From positions 1 through 6,452 of the forward strand of contig CAUJGI010000431.1 in the NCBI GenBank assembly GCA_963169155.1: DNA of 6,452 bases, read 5' to 3'. Positions 1-4,827 of the stretch are shown here, in pieces. Origin of the DNA: Chloroflexota bacterium (GTDB lineage Bacteria > Chloroflexota > Anaerolineae > Promineifilales > Promineifilaceae). Positions within the stretch are counted from its first letter, which is position 1, and every line of letters starts with the position of its first letter. The notes below the pieces were generated by a model. That model was not told where the DNA came from and ran no database searches. It saw only the letters and a list, made by a program, of their open reading frames with translations. Both the position numbers and the translations under genes were made by a program.

Positions 1-34
1 ATATCCGGGGCATTTTTTGGAGGTTTTGGTTCAT
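1..34 (-). CDS. 5' end of a gene leaving the window on the left (unknown product)
   Basis: Only the first 11 codons are present, reading MNQNLQKMPRI. The ATG is at 34-32. It is preceded by an AAGGA ribosome binding site (44-40) at 5 nt spacing and by a strong promoter further upstream (111-83). No family can be recognised from 11 residues. The dyad over its promoter suggests a tightly repressed gene, possibly an autoregulated transcription factor, but that is inference. Confidence comes from the promoter, SD and ATG being in order, not from protein similarity. Confidence 0.5.
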   Translation of the reverse strand, partial: MNQNLQKMPRI

Positions 35-57
35 CGGGGTCCTTAATTTGTCTGAAA

Positions 58-97
58 ACTAATGTTGTTAATCTTGAAGACTAATATAATTAGTTTT
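58..97. promoter_or_regulatory. Candidate repressor operator (ACTAAT/ATTAGT half-sites)
   Basis: A perfect dyad, ACTAAT-ATA-ATTAGT (80-94), contains the -10 box of the left-edge promoter. A further ACTAAT at 58-63 lies 22 bp away, about two helical turns, near or just after the expected transcription start. The 9-mer AAAACTAAT (55-63) is also repeated in inverted form as ATTAGTTTT (89-97). Half-sites over the -10 and start region are typical of repressor binding. The cognate protein cannot be named. Confidence 0.45.
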
Positions 98-111
98 AGT
101 GTATATGTCAA
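83..111 (-). promoter_or_regulatory. Strong sigma70-type promoter for the left-edge gene
   Basis: On the minus strand a perfect TTGACA (111-106) is followed after 17 nt by TATATT (88-83), one mismatch from TATAAT. The transcription start would fall near 76, leaving a leader of about 40 nt with an AAGGA site before the ATG at 34. It lies just downstream of the lipoprotein terminator, so this gene is probably a separate transcription unit. Confidence 0.65.
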
Positions 112-120
112 GAGCCAAAT

Positions 121-145
121 AAAAAACCGCCAGCAAGCTGACGGT
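121..145 (-). terminator. Intrinsic terminator after the lipoprotein gene
   Basis: On the minus strand, ACCGTCAGC (145-137) pairs with GCTGGCGGT (134-126), with one G-U wobble. With the closing C-G pair open, the loop is CTTG. The stem runs directly into six T residues (126-121). It begins 27 nt after the TAA at 174-172, where a terminator for that gene is expected. Confidence 0.8.
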
Positions 146-171
146 CTGAAAGGCAAGGTAGGCGTATGAGT

Positions 172-921
172 TTAGTTGGCTGGTGTATATTCGATGAGTA
201 CAAATTCCTCGTTTGTGCGCAAATCTACAGTGCGAATTTCGCCAATGCCTGCGGCGTAAAACTTGTGCTCCTGCGCTTCGGGATCGAGGGGCGTGTAGTC
301 ATAAGTTTGCACCACGTTGTCGAAGCTGCCGATGGGCACGGTAATTTGCTCTGTCGCGCTTAGAATGTCGGCCTGGTCTTCGGCCTGGCCCACGTAATAT
401 TCCTGCCGCATCGTTTCGCCCACGTGGTTGGCTGGATTGGCAAACATCACGATACCGGGCAGGGCACCGTCCACGCCTGCTTCCCAGGCTCCATGATGGT
501 CTGTTAGTACGCCGTCTTCGTAATTGTCTACCGCTTCGCCCAAGTACCAGACGTTGCCGGTTTTGTCCTGGGCAAACCAATCATACGTTTCTTCAATCAG
601 TTCGCCGTTCAGGTAGACCACATCATGCATGATGGTGGCCTGGATGCCCATGACGGTGCGGGTTTCGTGTAGGATTTCAATTTCAACGCGCTCCAGGCCG
701 TCAATAGTCATGCCTTCGTAGACGTAGCGCGTGCCGGGAATACGGGGGAAGTATGGATTATCCACCGTGGCGACAAAGTCCTCTGGGTTCATTTCGACGG
801 TGTAGGCGTCTTCGCTGCTGACCGTTTGGGGTGCATTGGTGGGGGCTACAGCGGACTGGTTGGAATTGGTGCAGGCAACGGCCGTTACCAGTACAACAAA
901 CAACAGATAGAAATGTTTCAT
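172..921 (-). CDS. Predicted lipoprotein of unknown function
   Basis: A 249-residue protein with a lipoprotein signal: basic MKH, a hydrophobic core, then VTAVAC with Cys17 as the likely lipidated residue. A short polar linker follows and the mature part should be extracytoplasmic. The body has recognisable conserved-looking blocks: NPYFPRIPGTRYVYEG (55-70), DWFAQDKTGNVWYLGE (114-129), WEAGVDGALPGI (146-157) and RQEYYVGQAED (172-182). I recall similar blocks in widespread uncharacterised secreted bacterial proteins, but cannot give a family name or an activity. The sequence suggests a beta-rich domain, with no obvious catalytic motif. The start is supported by an AGGAGG site (933-928) 6 nt upstream. 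A promoter shared in architecture with the adjacent two-component system predicts control by that system, so it may be an envelope-stress or metal-responsive surface protein; this is inference. Confidence 0.88.
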   Translation of the reverse strand: MKHFYLLFVVLVTAVACTNSNQSAVAPTNAPQTVSSEDAYTVEMNPEDFVATVDNPYFPRIPGTRYVYEGMTIDGLERVEIEILHETRTVMGIQATIMHDVVYLNGELIEETYDWFAQDKTGNVWYLGEAVDNYEDGVLTDHHGAWEAGVDGALPGIVMFANPANHVGETMRQEYYVGQAEDQADILSATEQITVPIGSFDNVVQTYDYTPLDPEAQEHKFYAAGIGEIRTVDLRTNEEFVLIEYTPAN

Positions 922-927
922 GCGTTT

Positions 928-933
928 CCTCCT
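928..933 (-). promoter_or_regulatory. Ribosome binding site of the lipoprotein gene
   Basis: AGGAGG on the minus strand, 6 nt before the ATG at 921. It is a full-strength Shine-Dalgarno sequence and fixes the start. It contrasts with the genes in this window that have no such site. Confidence 0.85.
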
Positions 934-957
934 AAATTGGGTTGGGTAATTGCCATC

Positions 958-989
958 AGGGTAGAGGGGCAGATTAAGAAATTGATGAA
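958..989 (-). promoter_or_regulatory. Regulated promoter of the lipoprotein gene (box A)
   Basis: On the minus strand TTCATC (989-984), 6 nt, TTAATC (977-972), 8 nt, then TACCCT (963-958) as the -10. There is no TTGACA-like -35; the two half-sites occupy that region, as expected for an activator-dependent promoter. Transcription would start near 951, giving a leader of about 30 nt with the AGGAGG site. The same element with the same spacing occurs at 1487-1518 and 3620-3651. Confidence 0.65.
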
Positions 990-1027
990 GGGTTGGTGTG
1001 GGTGTTTCTTATTGTGGGAGGGGGAAC

Positions 1028-1057
1028 AAAAAACGGCCGTTGCACCAACGGCCGTTT
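1028..1057 (-). terminator. Intrinsic terminator after the PepSY gene, built from two ACGGCCGT copies
   Basis: On the minus strand AAACGGCCGTTG (1057-1046), loop GTG (1045-1043), CAACGGCCGTTT (1042-1031) form a perfect 12-bp stem that ends in a run of six T (1033-1028). It lies 33 nt past the PepSY stop codon (TAG, 1093-1091). Each arm contains the 8-bp palindrome repeated across this window. On the plus strand the following bases (TTTCCTGC) are a poor T-run, so it acts mainly leftward. Confidence 0.8.
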
Positions 1058-1090
1058 CCTGCAAAAAAGGTCTAGGTGAGGTGCAGAAGA

Positions 1091-1450
1091 CTAATCATCG
1101 TCCACTTCATTTAGTGCGTCGGGGGCATCGTTGGCATCATCGCCGTCGTCACTCTGTTCTGTTGCCAAGATTTCCCCGGTGGTGGCGTCAATTTCCACTT
1201 CCATGCCGTTGTCTAGCTGCACTTCGTACACATCCTTGCCCCCTTCGTGTTCCAGGCCCACATGCGTAGCCGCAGCGCCCGGACTGACCGCTTCCGCAGC
1301 TGCTTTGGCTTCGTCGGACGTAAGCTGGCTTTGCTGGGCGCGGGCCGTGGTGGTGTTCATGAAGACGCCAATGAGCACACCTGCCAGCAGGATGCCTGTG
1401 GCCAGCAACACAAAAATCGTGCGTTTGCCAATCTGGCTAAACAGTTTCAT
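1091..1450 (-). CDS. PepSY-domain envelope protein
   Basis: About 119 residues. Counting from the alternative ATG at 1453, a hydrophobic segment spans residues 13-32, followed by a possible signal peptidase site at ARA (37-39). A PepSY-like domain covers about 43-98, with the typical YEVQLDNGMEVEIDATTGEIL pattern broken across 76-96. An acidic Asp-rich tail (102-120) may bind cations; that is inference. PepSY modules are small extracytoplasmic domains often encoded beside OmpR-type two-component systems, where they are suspected to modulate the sensor or proteases; here the kinase is immediately upstream. Two ATGs are adjacent (1453 and 1450). The AAGGAG site (1462-1457) is 3 nt from the first and 6 nt from the second, so 1450 is preferred. 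It has its own regulated promoter in the gap after the kinase and its own terminator. Confidence 0.88.
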   Translation of the reverse strand: MKLFSQIGKRTIFVLLATGILLAGVLIGVFMNTTTARAQQSQLTSDEAKAAAEAVSPGAAATHVGLEHEGGKDVYEVQLDNGMEVEIDATTGEILATEQSDDGDDANDAPDALNEVDDD

Positions 1451-1456
1451 CATAAG

Positions 1457-1462
1457 CTCCTT
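1457..1462 (-). promoter_or_regulatory. Ribosome binding site of the PepSY gene
   Basis: AAGGAG on the minus strand. Its spacing is 3 nt to the ATG at 1453 and 6 nt to the ATG at 1450, which favours the second Met as the start. Confidence 0.75.
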
Positions 1463-1486
1463 GTGTGGGTTAACTAATTTTCTGGC

Positions 1487-1518
1487 AGTCTAAAGGGGGA
1501 GATTAAGAGAACGATGAA
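1487..1518 (-). promoter_or_regulatory. Regulated promoter of the PepSY gene (box B)
   Basis: On the minus strand TTCATC (1518-1513), 6 nt, TTAATC (1506-1501), 8 nt, TAGACT (1492-1487). A further half-site-like TTAAAC (1528-1523) overlaps the kinase stop codon, 10 bp further upstream. Transcription would start near 1480 with a leader of about 30 nt. No recognisable -35 is present. It allows the PepSY gene to be expressed independently of the kinase, although read-through from the kinase is also possible because no terminator is seen between them. Confidence 0.65.
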
Positions 1519-1524
1519 GAATGT

Positions 1525-2937
1525 TTAAGAATGGTGCGAGGTGGCGGGCAGGGTGACGGTAAACGTTGTGCCAACCGCCTGGCTGCTTTGAACGGTAATT
1601 TCGCCCTGGTGAATTTTGGCAATTTCCTGCGCGATGGCCAGGCCCAGACCACCCCCGCTTACCTCATTGCCTGCGGCGCGTGAACGGTCGGCTTCGGCCC
1701 GGTAGAAGCGATCGAACAGGTGGGTGAGGTGTTCCTGAGCGATTGGCGGCCCGTCATTGTGCAAAGAGATAGTAATCTTGTTGGCTTCTTGCTGAGCCCT
1801 TAGCCTGACACGACCCCCTGGTGGGGTATATTTGATGGCATTGTCCAGTAAGTTGAGGAAGAGGCGGATGAGGAGGTCGAGCTGACCTTGCAGCGGCAAG
1901 TTGGGTGGTATGTGACTTTCCATCTGGATGGATTTTTGTGCGGCCAACGGCCGTATCTGGTCTAGCAGTGCATGAAAAAAGTCATCGGCCAGGATGGCTT
2001 CTGGGGTAAATTTCTGCTGATCTTGCTCTAGCCGACTCAAGTAAAGCAGGCTGCTGCTCAGGTGAATGAGCCGCTCTACCTGTTGCGACATGGTTTGCAA
2101 AGTGGTTTGGTATGATTCGGCCGTACGGGGGCGGCTCAGTGTAACCTCTAACTGTCCCTTAAGTGCCGTCAGTGGAGTACGCAGCTCATGAGCCGCATCG
2201 CCGGTGAATCGCTGCTCGCGCCGGAAAGCAGCTTCTAATCGATCCAGCATGGCATCAAACGTTTGGGCCAAACGGCCGATTTCATCCGCTGGCCCCACGT
2301 GGTGAATCCGTTTGCCCAAATCCTGCCCGCTGATAGCCTGGGCCGTTTGTGTCATGTGGTCAATTGGACGCAGCGCGCGCCCAGCTAAATAGTAGCCGCC
2401 AATGCCAGCCAGCAGCAGCGCCAGCGGCAGTCCCCAATAAATTTGCCACCGAAACGCTGCTAGCGTAGCCAAAACAGGCTCCAATTCCTGCGACACTTGC
2501 AGCCAGCCACTTTCTGTGCCGCCCGGCAGGCTGACAGCCAGGTTGTAACCTCGCCACAAATCGGCCCCATCAGTGAAGGTAAAAGAACCAGCCTGTGTTG
2601 GCGGCACGAGTGGAATCTGGTCTTCGCTGGCGAGTTGATCCCGCAGATCGCCACTTTTGCTGAGCAGGCTGATTGCAAAATCGTCGTTAAGGCGGCGGCT
2701 GAGGGTTTCGCTGTTGGGAGTGTTCTGGAAGGCGAGACGGCCGTCTTGCGTTACAACCATCACCTGGGCCTGCGTGGCGGCCAGCTCCAGCGCGGTGTCG
2801 ATCTGGTTGAATAAGTTGCGCTGGAGTTGAAAATAAAGAAAACCAGCAAACAGCAGCAAAATGAAGCCCAGGGCAGCCAGATACCACAGGGTAAGGCGCA
2901 GACGGATGGTGAGGAGGAACGGCCGTTGCAACGTCAC
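1525..2937 (-). CDS. Sensor histidine kinase of an OmpR-type two-component system
   Basis: A 470-residue membrane kinase. Transmembrane segment 1 is about 16-36, followed by an extracytoplasmic sensor region of about 125 residues (40-165) and transmembrane segment 2 at about 167-185. HAMP follows at about 186-238. The HisKA H-box AHELRTPLTALKG has His250 as phosphoacceptor. The ATPase domain shows the N-box NLLDNAIKYTPPGG (362-375), a G1 box written HNDGPPI (393-399, Asp395), the F-box DRFYRAEADRSR and the G2 box GGGLGLAIA (428-436). All catalytic motifs are intact. The start is GTG (2937-2935), directly following the regulator's TAG (2940-2938) with AAGGA at 2945-2941, so translation is probably coupled. 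The ligand cannot be read from the sensor region; the linked PepSY protein and lipoprotein suggest an envelope signal. No symbol is given because orthology to a named kinase is not established. Confidence 0.95.
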   Translation of the reverse strand: MTLQRPFLLTIRLRLTLWYLAALGFILLLFAGFLYFQLQRNLFNQIDTALELAATQAQVMVVTQDGRLAFQNTPNSETLSRRLNDDFAISLLSKSGDLRDQLASEDQIPLVPPTQAGSFTFTDGADLWRGYNLAVSLPGGTESGWLQVSQELEPVLATLAAFRWQIYWGLPLALLLAGIGGYYLAGRALRPIDHMTQTAQAISGQDLGKRIHHVGPADEIGRLAQTFDAMLDRLEAAFRREQRFTGDAAHELRTPLTALKGQLEVTLSRPRTAESYQTTLQTMSQQVERLIHLSSSLLYLSRLEQDQQKFTPEAILADDFFHALLDQIRPLAAQKSIQMESHIPPNLPLQGQLDLLIRLFLNLLDNAIKYTPPGGRVRLRAQQEANKITISLHNDGPPIAQEHLTHLFDRFYRAEADRSRAAGNEVSGGGLGLAIAQEIAKIHQGEITVQSSQAVGTTFTVTLPATSHHS

Positions 2938-3612
2938 CTATCCTTCATCTCGCAGGCAATACCCCACGCCGCGCACGGTGTGGATGAGCGATGGCTCGCC
3001 TGGCTGGTCAATTTTGCGGCGCAGATAGCCCACGTACACATCCACCACGTTCGACTCGTTGTAAAAGTCAAAATTCCACACATGCTCGCCAATTTGGGTG
3101 CGGCTGAGGACCTGGTTAGGATGGCGCAGCAAATATTCCAGGACGGCATATTCGCGGGGGCTGAGTTCGAGGAAACGGCCGTTTCGTTCTACAATGTACC
3201 GCGCCGTGTCCATTCGCAAATCGGCAAATTGTAAAACGGTGCCGAGTTGGAGCGGCGGGCGGCGCAGCAGAGCGCGCACCCGCGCCATCAACTCCGGGAA
3301 GGCAAATGGTTTTACCAGGTAATCATCCGCTCCGGCGTCTAGACCTTCTACCCGATTATCTACCGTATCGCGGGCGGTAAGCATAAGGGCAGGCGTTTTG
3401 TGACCCTGGCTTCGCAGGCGGCGCAGCAGCTGGATGCCATCCAGGCGGGGCAGCATGATGTCCAAGATCAGCGCGTCGTAACTGGCCGCCAGCGCATAAT
3501 CCAGCCCTTCCTGGCCGTCGCGAGCCACATCTACGGCATACCCGGCTTCGGTTAGTCCCTGGCGGACAAAGTTGGCGATCGTAGGCTCATCTTCCACAAC
3601 TAAAAGACGCAT
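2938..3612 (-). CDS. OmpR/PhoB-family response regulator
   Basis: From the ATG at 3612 the protein has 224 residues, the usual family length, and begins MRLLVVEDEP. The receiver domain (1-120) has acidic residues Glu7/Asp8/Glu9, phosphoacceptor Asp51 in LILDIMLPRLDG, Thr79 in LMLTAR and Lys101 in LVKPF. A linker precedes a winged-helix DNA-binding domain (about 126-222) with the recognition-helix stretch SNVVDVYVGYLRRKI and the wing TVRGVGY. A longer frame starts at 3648, adding 12 hydrophobic residues, and is preceded by an AAGGA-like run. It is disfavoured because that ATG lies inside the operator half-site and because a TACACT -10 box sits only 7 nt before the ATG at 3612. The gene is transcribed as an operon with the kinase and is likely autoregulated through box C. 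It is the probable regulator of the PepSY gene and the lipoprotein. Confidence 0.95.
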   Translation of the reverse strand: MRLLVVEDEPTIANFVRQGLTEAGYAVDVARDGQEGLDYALAASYDALILDIMLPRLDGIQLLRRLRSQGHKTPALMLTARDTVDNRVEGLDAGADDYLVKPFAFPELMARVRALLRRPPLQLGTVLQFADLRMDTARYIVERNGRFLELSPREYAVLEYLLRHPNQVLSRTQIGEHVWNFDFYNESNVVDVYVGYLRRKIDQPGEPSLIHTVRGVGYCLRDEG

Positions 3613-3619
3613 ACCAGCG

Positions 3620-3651
3620 AGTGTAACAGAGCCGATTAAGAAAACCATGAA
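3620..3651 (-). promoter_or_regulatory. Autoregulatory promoter of the response regulator (box C)
   Basis: On the minus strand TTCATG (3651-3646), 6 nt, TTAATC (3639-3634), 8 nt, TACACT (3625-3620), preceded by TG to form an extended -10. The ATG follows after 7 nt, so the mRNA would have almost no leader. Spacing is identical to boxes A and B. The upstream half-site overlaps the putative -35 of the divergent hydrolase (3647-3652), so regulator binding may influence both directions. Confidence 0.65.
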
Positions 3652-3675
3652 AGCCGTTCCTTTTTTTGCTACACT
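3647..3675 (+). promoter_or_regulatory. Putative promoter of the hydrolase gene, leaderless type
   Basis: ATGAAA (3647-3652, 4 of 6 matches to TTGACA), a 17-nt spacer, then TACACT (3670-3675) preceded by TGC, giving an extended -10. The ATG at 3682 begins 6 nt after the -10, so transcription probably starts at or next to the start codon. No Shine-Dalgarno sequence is suitably placed for that ATG. Confidence 0.5.
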
Positions 3676-3681
3676 CGGGGC

Positions 3682-4827
3682 ATGAAGATGAGGATTTTGT
3701 TCTTGGTGTTTAGTTGCTGGTTGGTGGCGTGTGTTTCGCCGCCCATCAGCCCGGCAGATTTGCAGCCGCCGACTTTTGTGCCCCAGCCGACGCAGACGGT
3801 AAGCGGTGAACCGTTATCGGTGGACGGTGAACAAGCGGCAGAACTGCCCTCGACGGCGACCCAATCTCCAATCTCCATTCCCCAATCACCTACACCGACA
3901 GCAACGGCCGTTCCACCAACAGCCACTCTGCCACCAACGCCCACCCCAACGCCAGACCTGTACGCAGAGTTGACGATTGACGCTTTGACGGCGCGCCCTT
4001 ACGGTGGGGGCCAATTGGACATCATCGACACGCTGGAAGAGGAAGAAGGTGCGACGTTTACCCGCTACCTGATCACCAATCCCAGCGACGGGCTGACGGT
4101 GCACGGCGTTATGAACGTGCCTAATGAGGGCAGCAATTTCCCGGTGGCGCTGGTGCTGCATGGCTACATTCCGCCATCCGAGTACGATACCATCGCCTAC
4201 ACCCGCCGCTACGCCGATGCCCTGGCCGAGGCGGGCTACTTTGTTATTCATCCCAACTTCCGCAACTACCCGCCGTCGGATGAAGGGCCAAATCCGTTTC
4301 GGATTGGCTATGCCATTGACGTGTTGAACTTGATTGCCATCATTCGCGAGCAGAGCCAGGATCCGTTTGGCTACCTGCGCCGGGCCGACGAAGACAACAT
4401 TCATTTGTGGGGGCACAGCATGGGTGGCGGCGTGGCGCTGCGGGTGTTAACGGTGAACAATGAGGCGTATTTGCGGACGGCCGTTCTCTACGGCTCGATG
4501 AGTGCCGACGAGCGGCAAAACTTCGAGCAGATCCAGGTCTGGTCCGGTGGGCAAAACGGGCCGTTTGAGCTAAACGCCGATGATGCCCGGCTGGCCGAAA
4601 TTTCGCCCATCAATTACCTGGACCGCATCAACGCCGCCATCAGCATTCACCACAGCGAGGGGGACGAGACGGTGCCGATTGCCTGGAGCCACGATTTGTG
4701 CGCCCGGCTGCAGGCGCTGGCCAAACCGGTGGAATGTTTTACCTACTACGCCACGCCCCACACCTTTCGCGGCGATGCCGACACCTTGTTTATGGAGCGC
4801 GTGCGGCGCTTCTTCGACGAAAATTAA
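3682..4827 (+). CDS. Lipoprotein alpha/beta-hydrolase (S9/dienelactone-hydrolase-like esterase or peptidase)
   Basis: A 381-residue protein with a lipoprotein signal ending LVAC (Cys17). A disordered Thr/Pro-rich linker (about 20-92) leads to an alpha/beta-hydrolase domain. The nucleophile elbow is GHSMGGG with Ser246. The acid is probably Asp328 in SEGDETVP and the base His360 in YATPHTF. LVLHGY (158-162) supplies the oxyanion strand. The order and spacing fit S9-type prolyl oligopeptidase-like or dienelactone-hydrolase-like enzymes; the substrate cannot be predicted. It should act outside the membrane, tethered by lipid. The start at 3682 fits a -10 box 6 nt upstream; Met3 at 3688 is an alternative with a weak GGGG site. 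The linker DNA is partly made of heptanucleotide repeats (3798-3832, 3862-3889). It is divergent from the response regulator, and its stop overlaps the stop of the convergent peptidase gene. Confidence 0.92.
   Translation: MKMRILFLVFSCWLVACVSPPISPADLQPPTFVPQPTQTVSGEPLSVDGEQAAELPSTATQSPISIPQSPTPTATAVPPTATLPPTPTPTPDLYAELTIDALTARPYGGGQLDIIDTLEEEEGATFTRYLITNPSDGLTVHGVMNVPNEGSNFPVALVLHGYIPPSEYDTIAYTRRYADALAEAGYFVIHPNFRNYPPSDEGPNPFRIGYAIDVLNLIAIIREQSQDPFGYLRRADEDNIHLWGHSMGGGVALRVLTVNNEAYLRTAVLYGSMSADERQNFEQIQVWSGGQNGPFELNADDARLAEISPINYLDRINAAISIHHSEGDETVPIAWSHDLCARLQALAKPVECFTYYATPHTFRGDADTLFMERVRRFFDEN
3798..3832 (+). repeat. Heptanucleotide tandem repeat inside the hydrolase linker (GGTNANC type)
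   Basis: Five consecutive 7-mers: GGTAAGC, GGTGAAC, CGTTATC, GGTGGAC, GGTGAAC. They encode the stretch SGEPLSVDGEQ in the disordered linker. A closely related array with the same 7-nt register lies in the peptidase gene at 5950-5984. Confidence 0.7.
3862..3889 (+). repeat. Heptanucleotide tandem repeat inside the hydrolase linker (CAATCTC type)
   Basis: Four consecutive 7-mers: CAATCTC, CAATCTC, CATTCCC, CAATCAC. They encode QSPISIPQSP. The junction contains CCCCAAT (3880-3886), the same word as the classical cyanobacterial STRR heptamer. The 15-mer AATCTCCAATCTCCA recurs exactly in the peptidase gene (5849-5835, minus strand) but in another reading frame. Confidence 0.7.

Noticed and set aside
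826..1493. Plus-strand open frames of 120-147 codons
   Set aside because: They are antisense to the lipoprotein and PepSY genes, cross the PepSY terminator and a regulated promoter, have no ribosome binding site and encode low-complexity, arginine- or serine-rich peptides.
1525..3612. Naming the two-component system as PmrAB or QseBC
   Set aside because: The half-sites resemble a PmrA box and the PepSY link recalls such systems, but spacing is 12 bp rather than 11 and the sensor region shows no diagnostic metal-binding motif.
3613..3648. Longer response regulator starting at 3648 with 12 extra hydrophobic residues
   Set aside because: The ATG lies inside the operator half-site, the family normally begins at MRLLVVEDE, and a -10 box lies between the two starts. 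The AAGGA-like run upstream is the complement of the hydrolase promoter spacer.
3886..4416. A 176-codon minus-strand frame opposite the hydrolase
   Set aside because: It is the antisense shadow of a gene with a complete catalytic triad, has no domain features and ends in Trp/Gly-rich sequence derived from the Thr/Pro linker.
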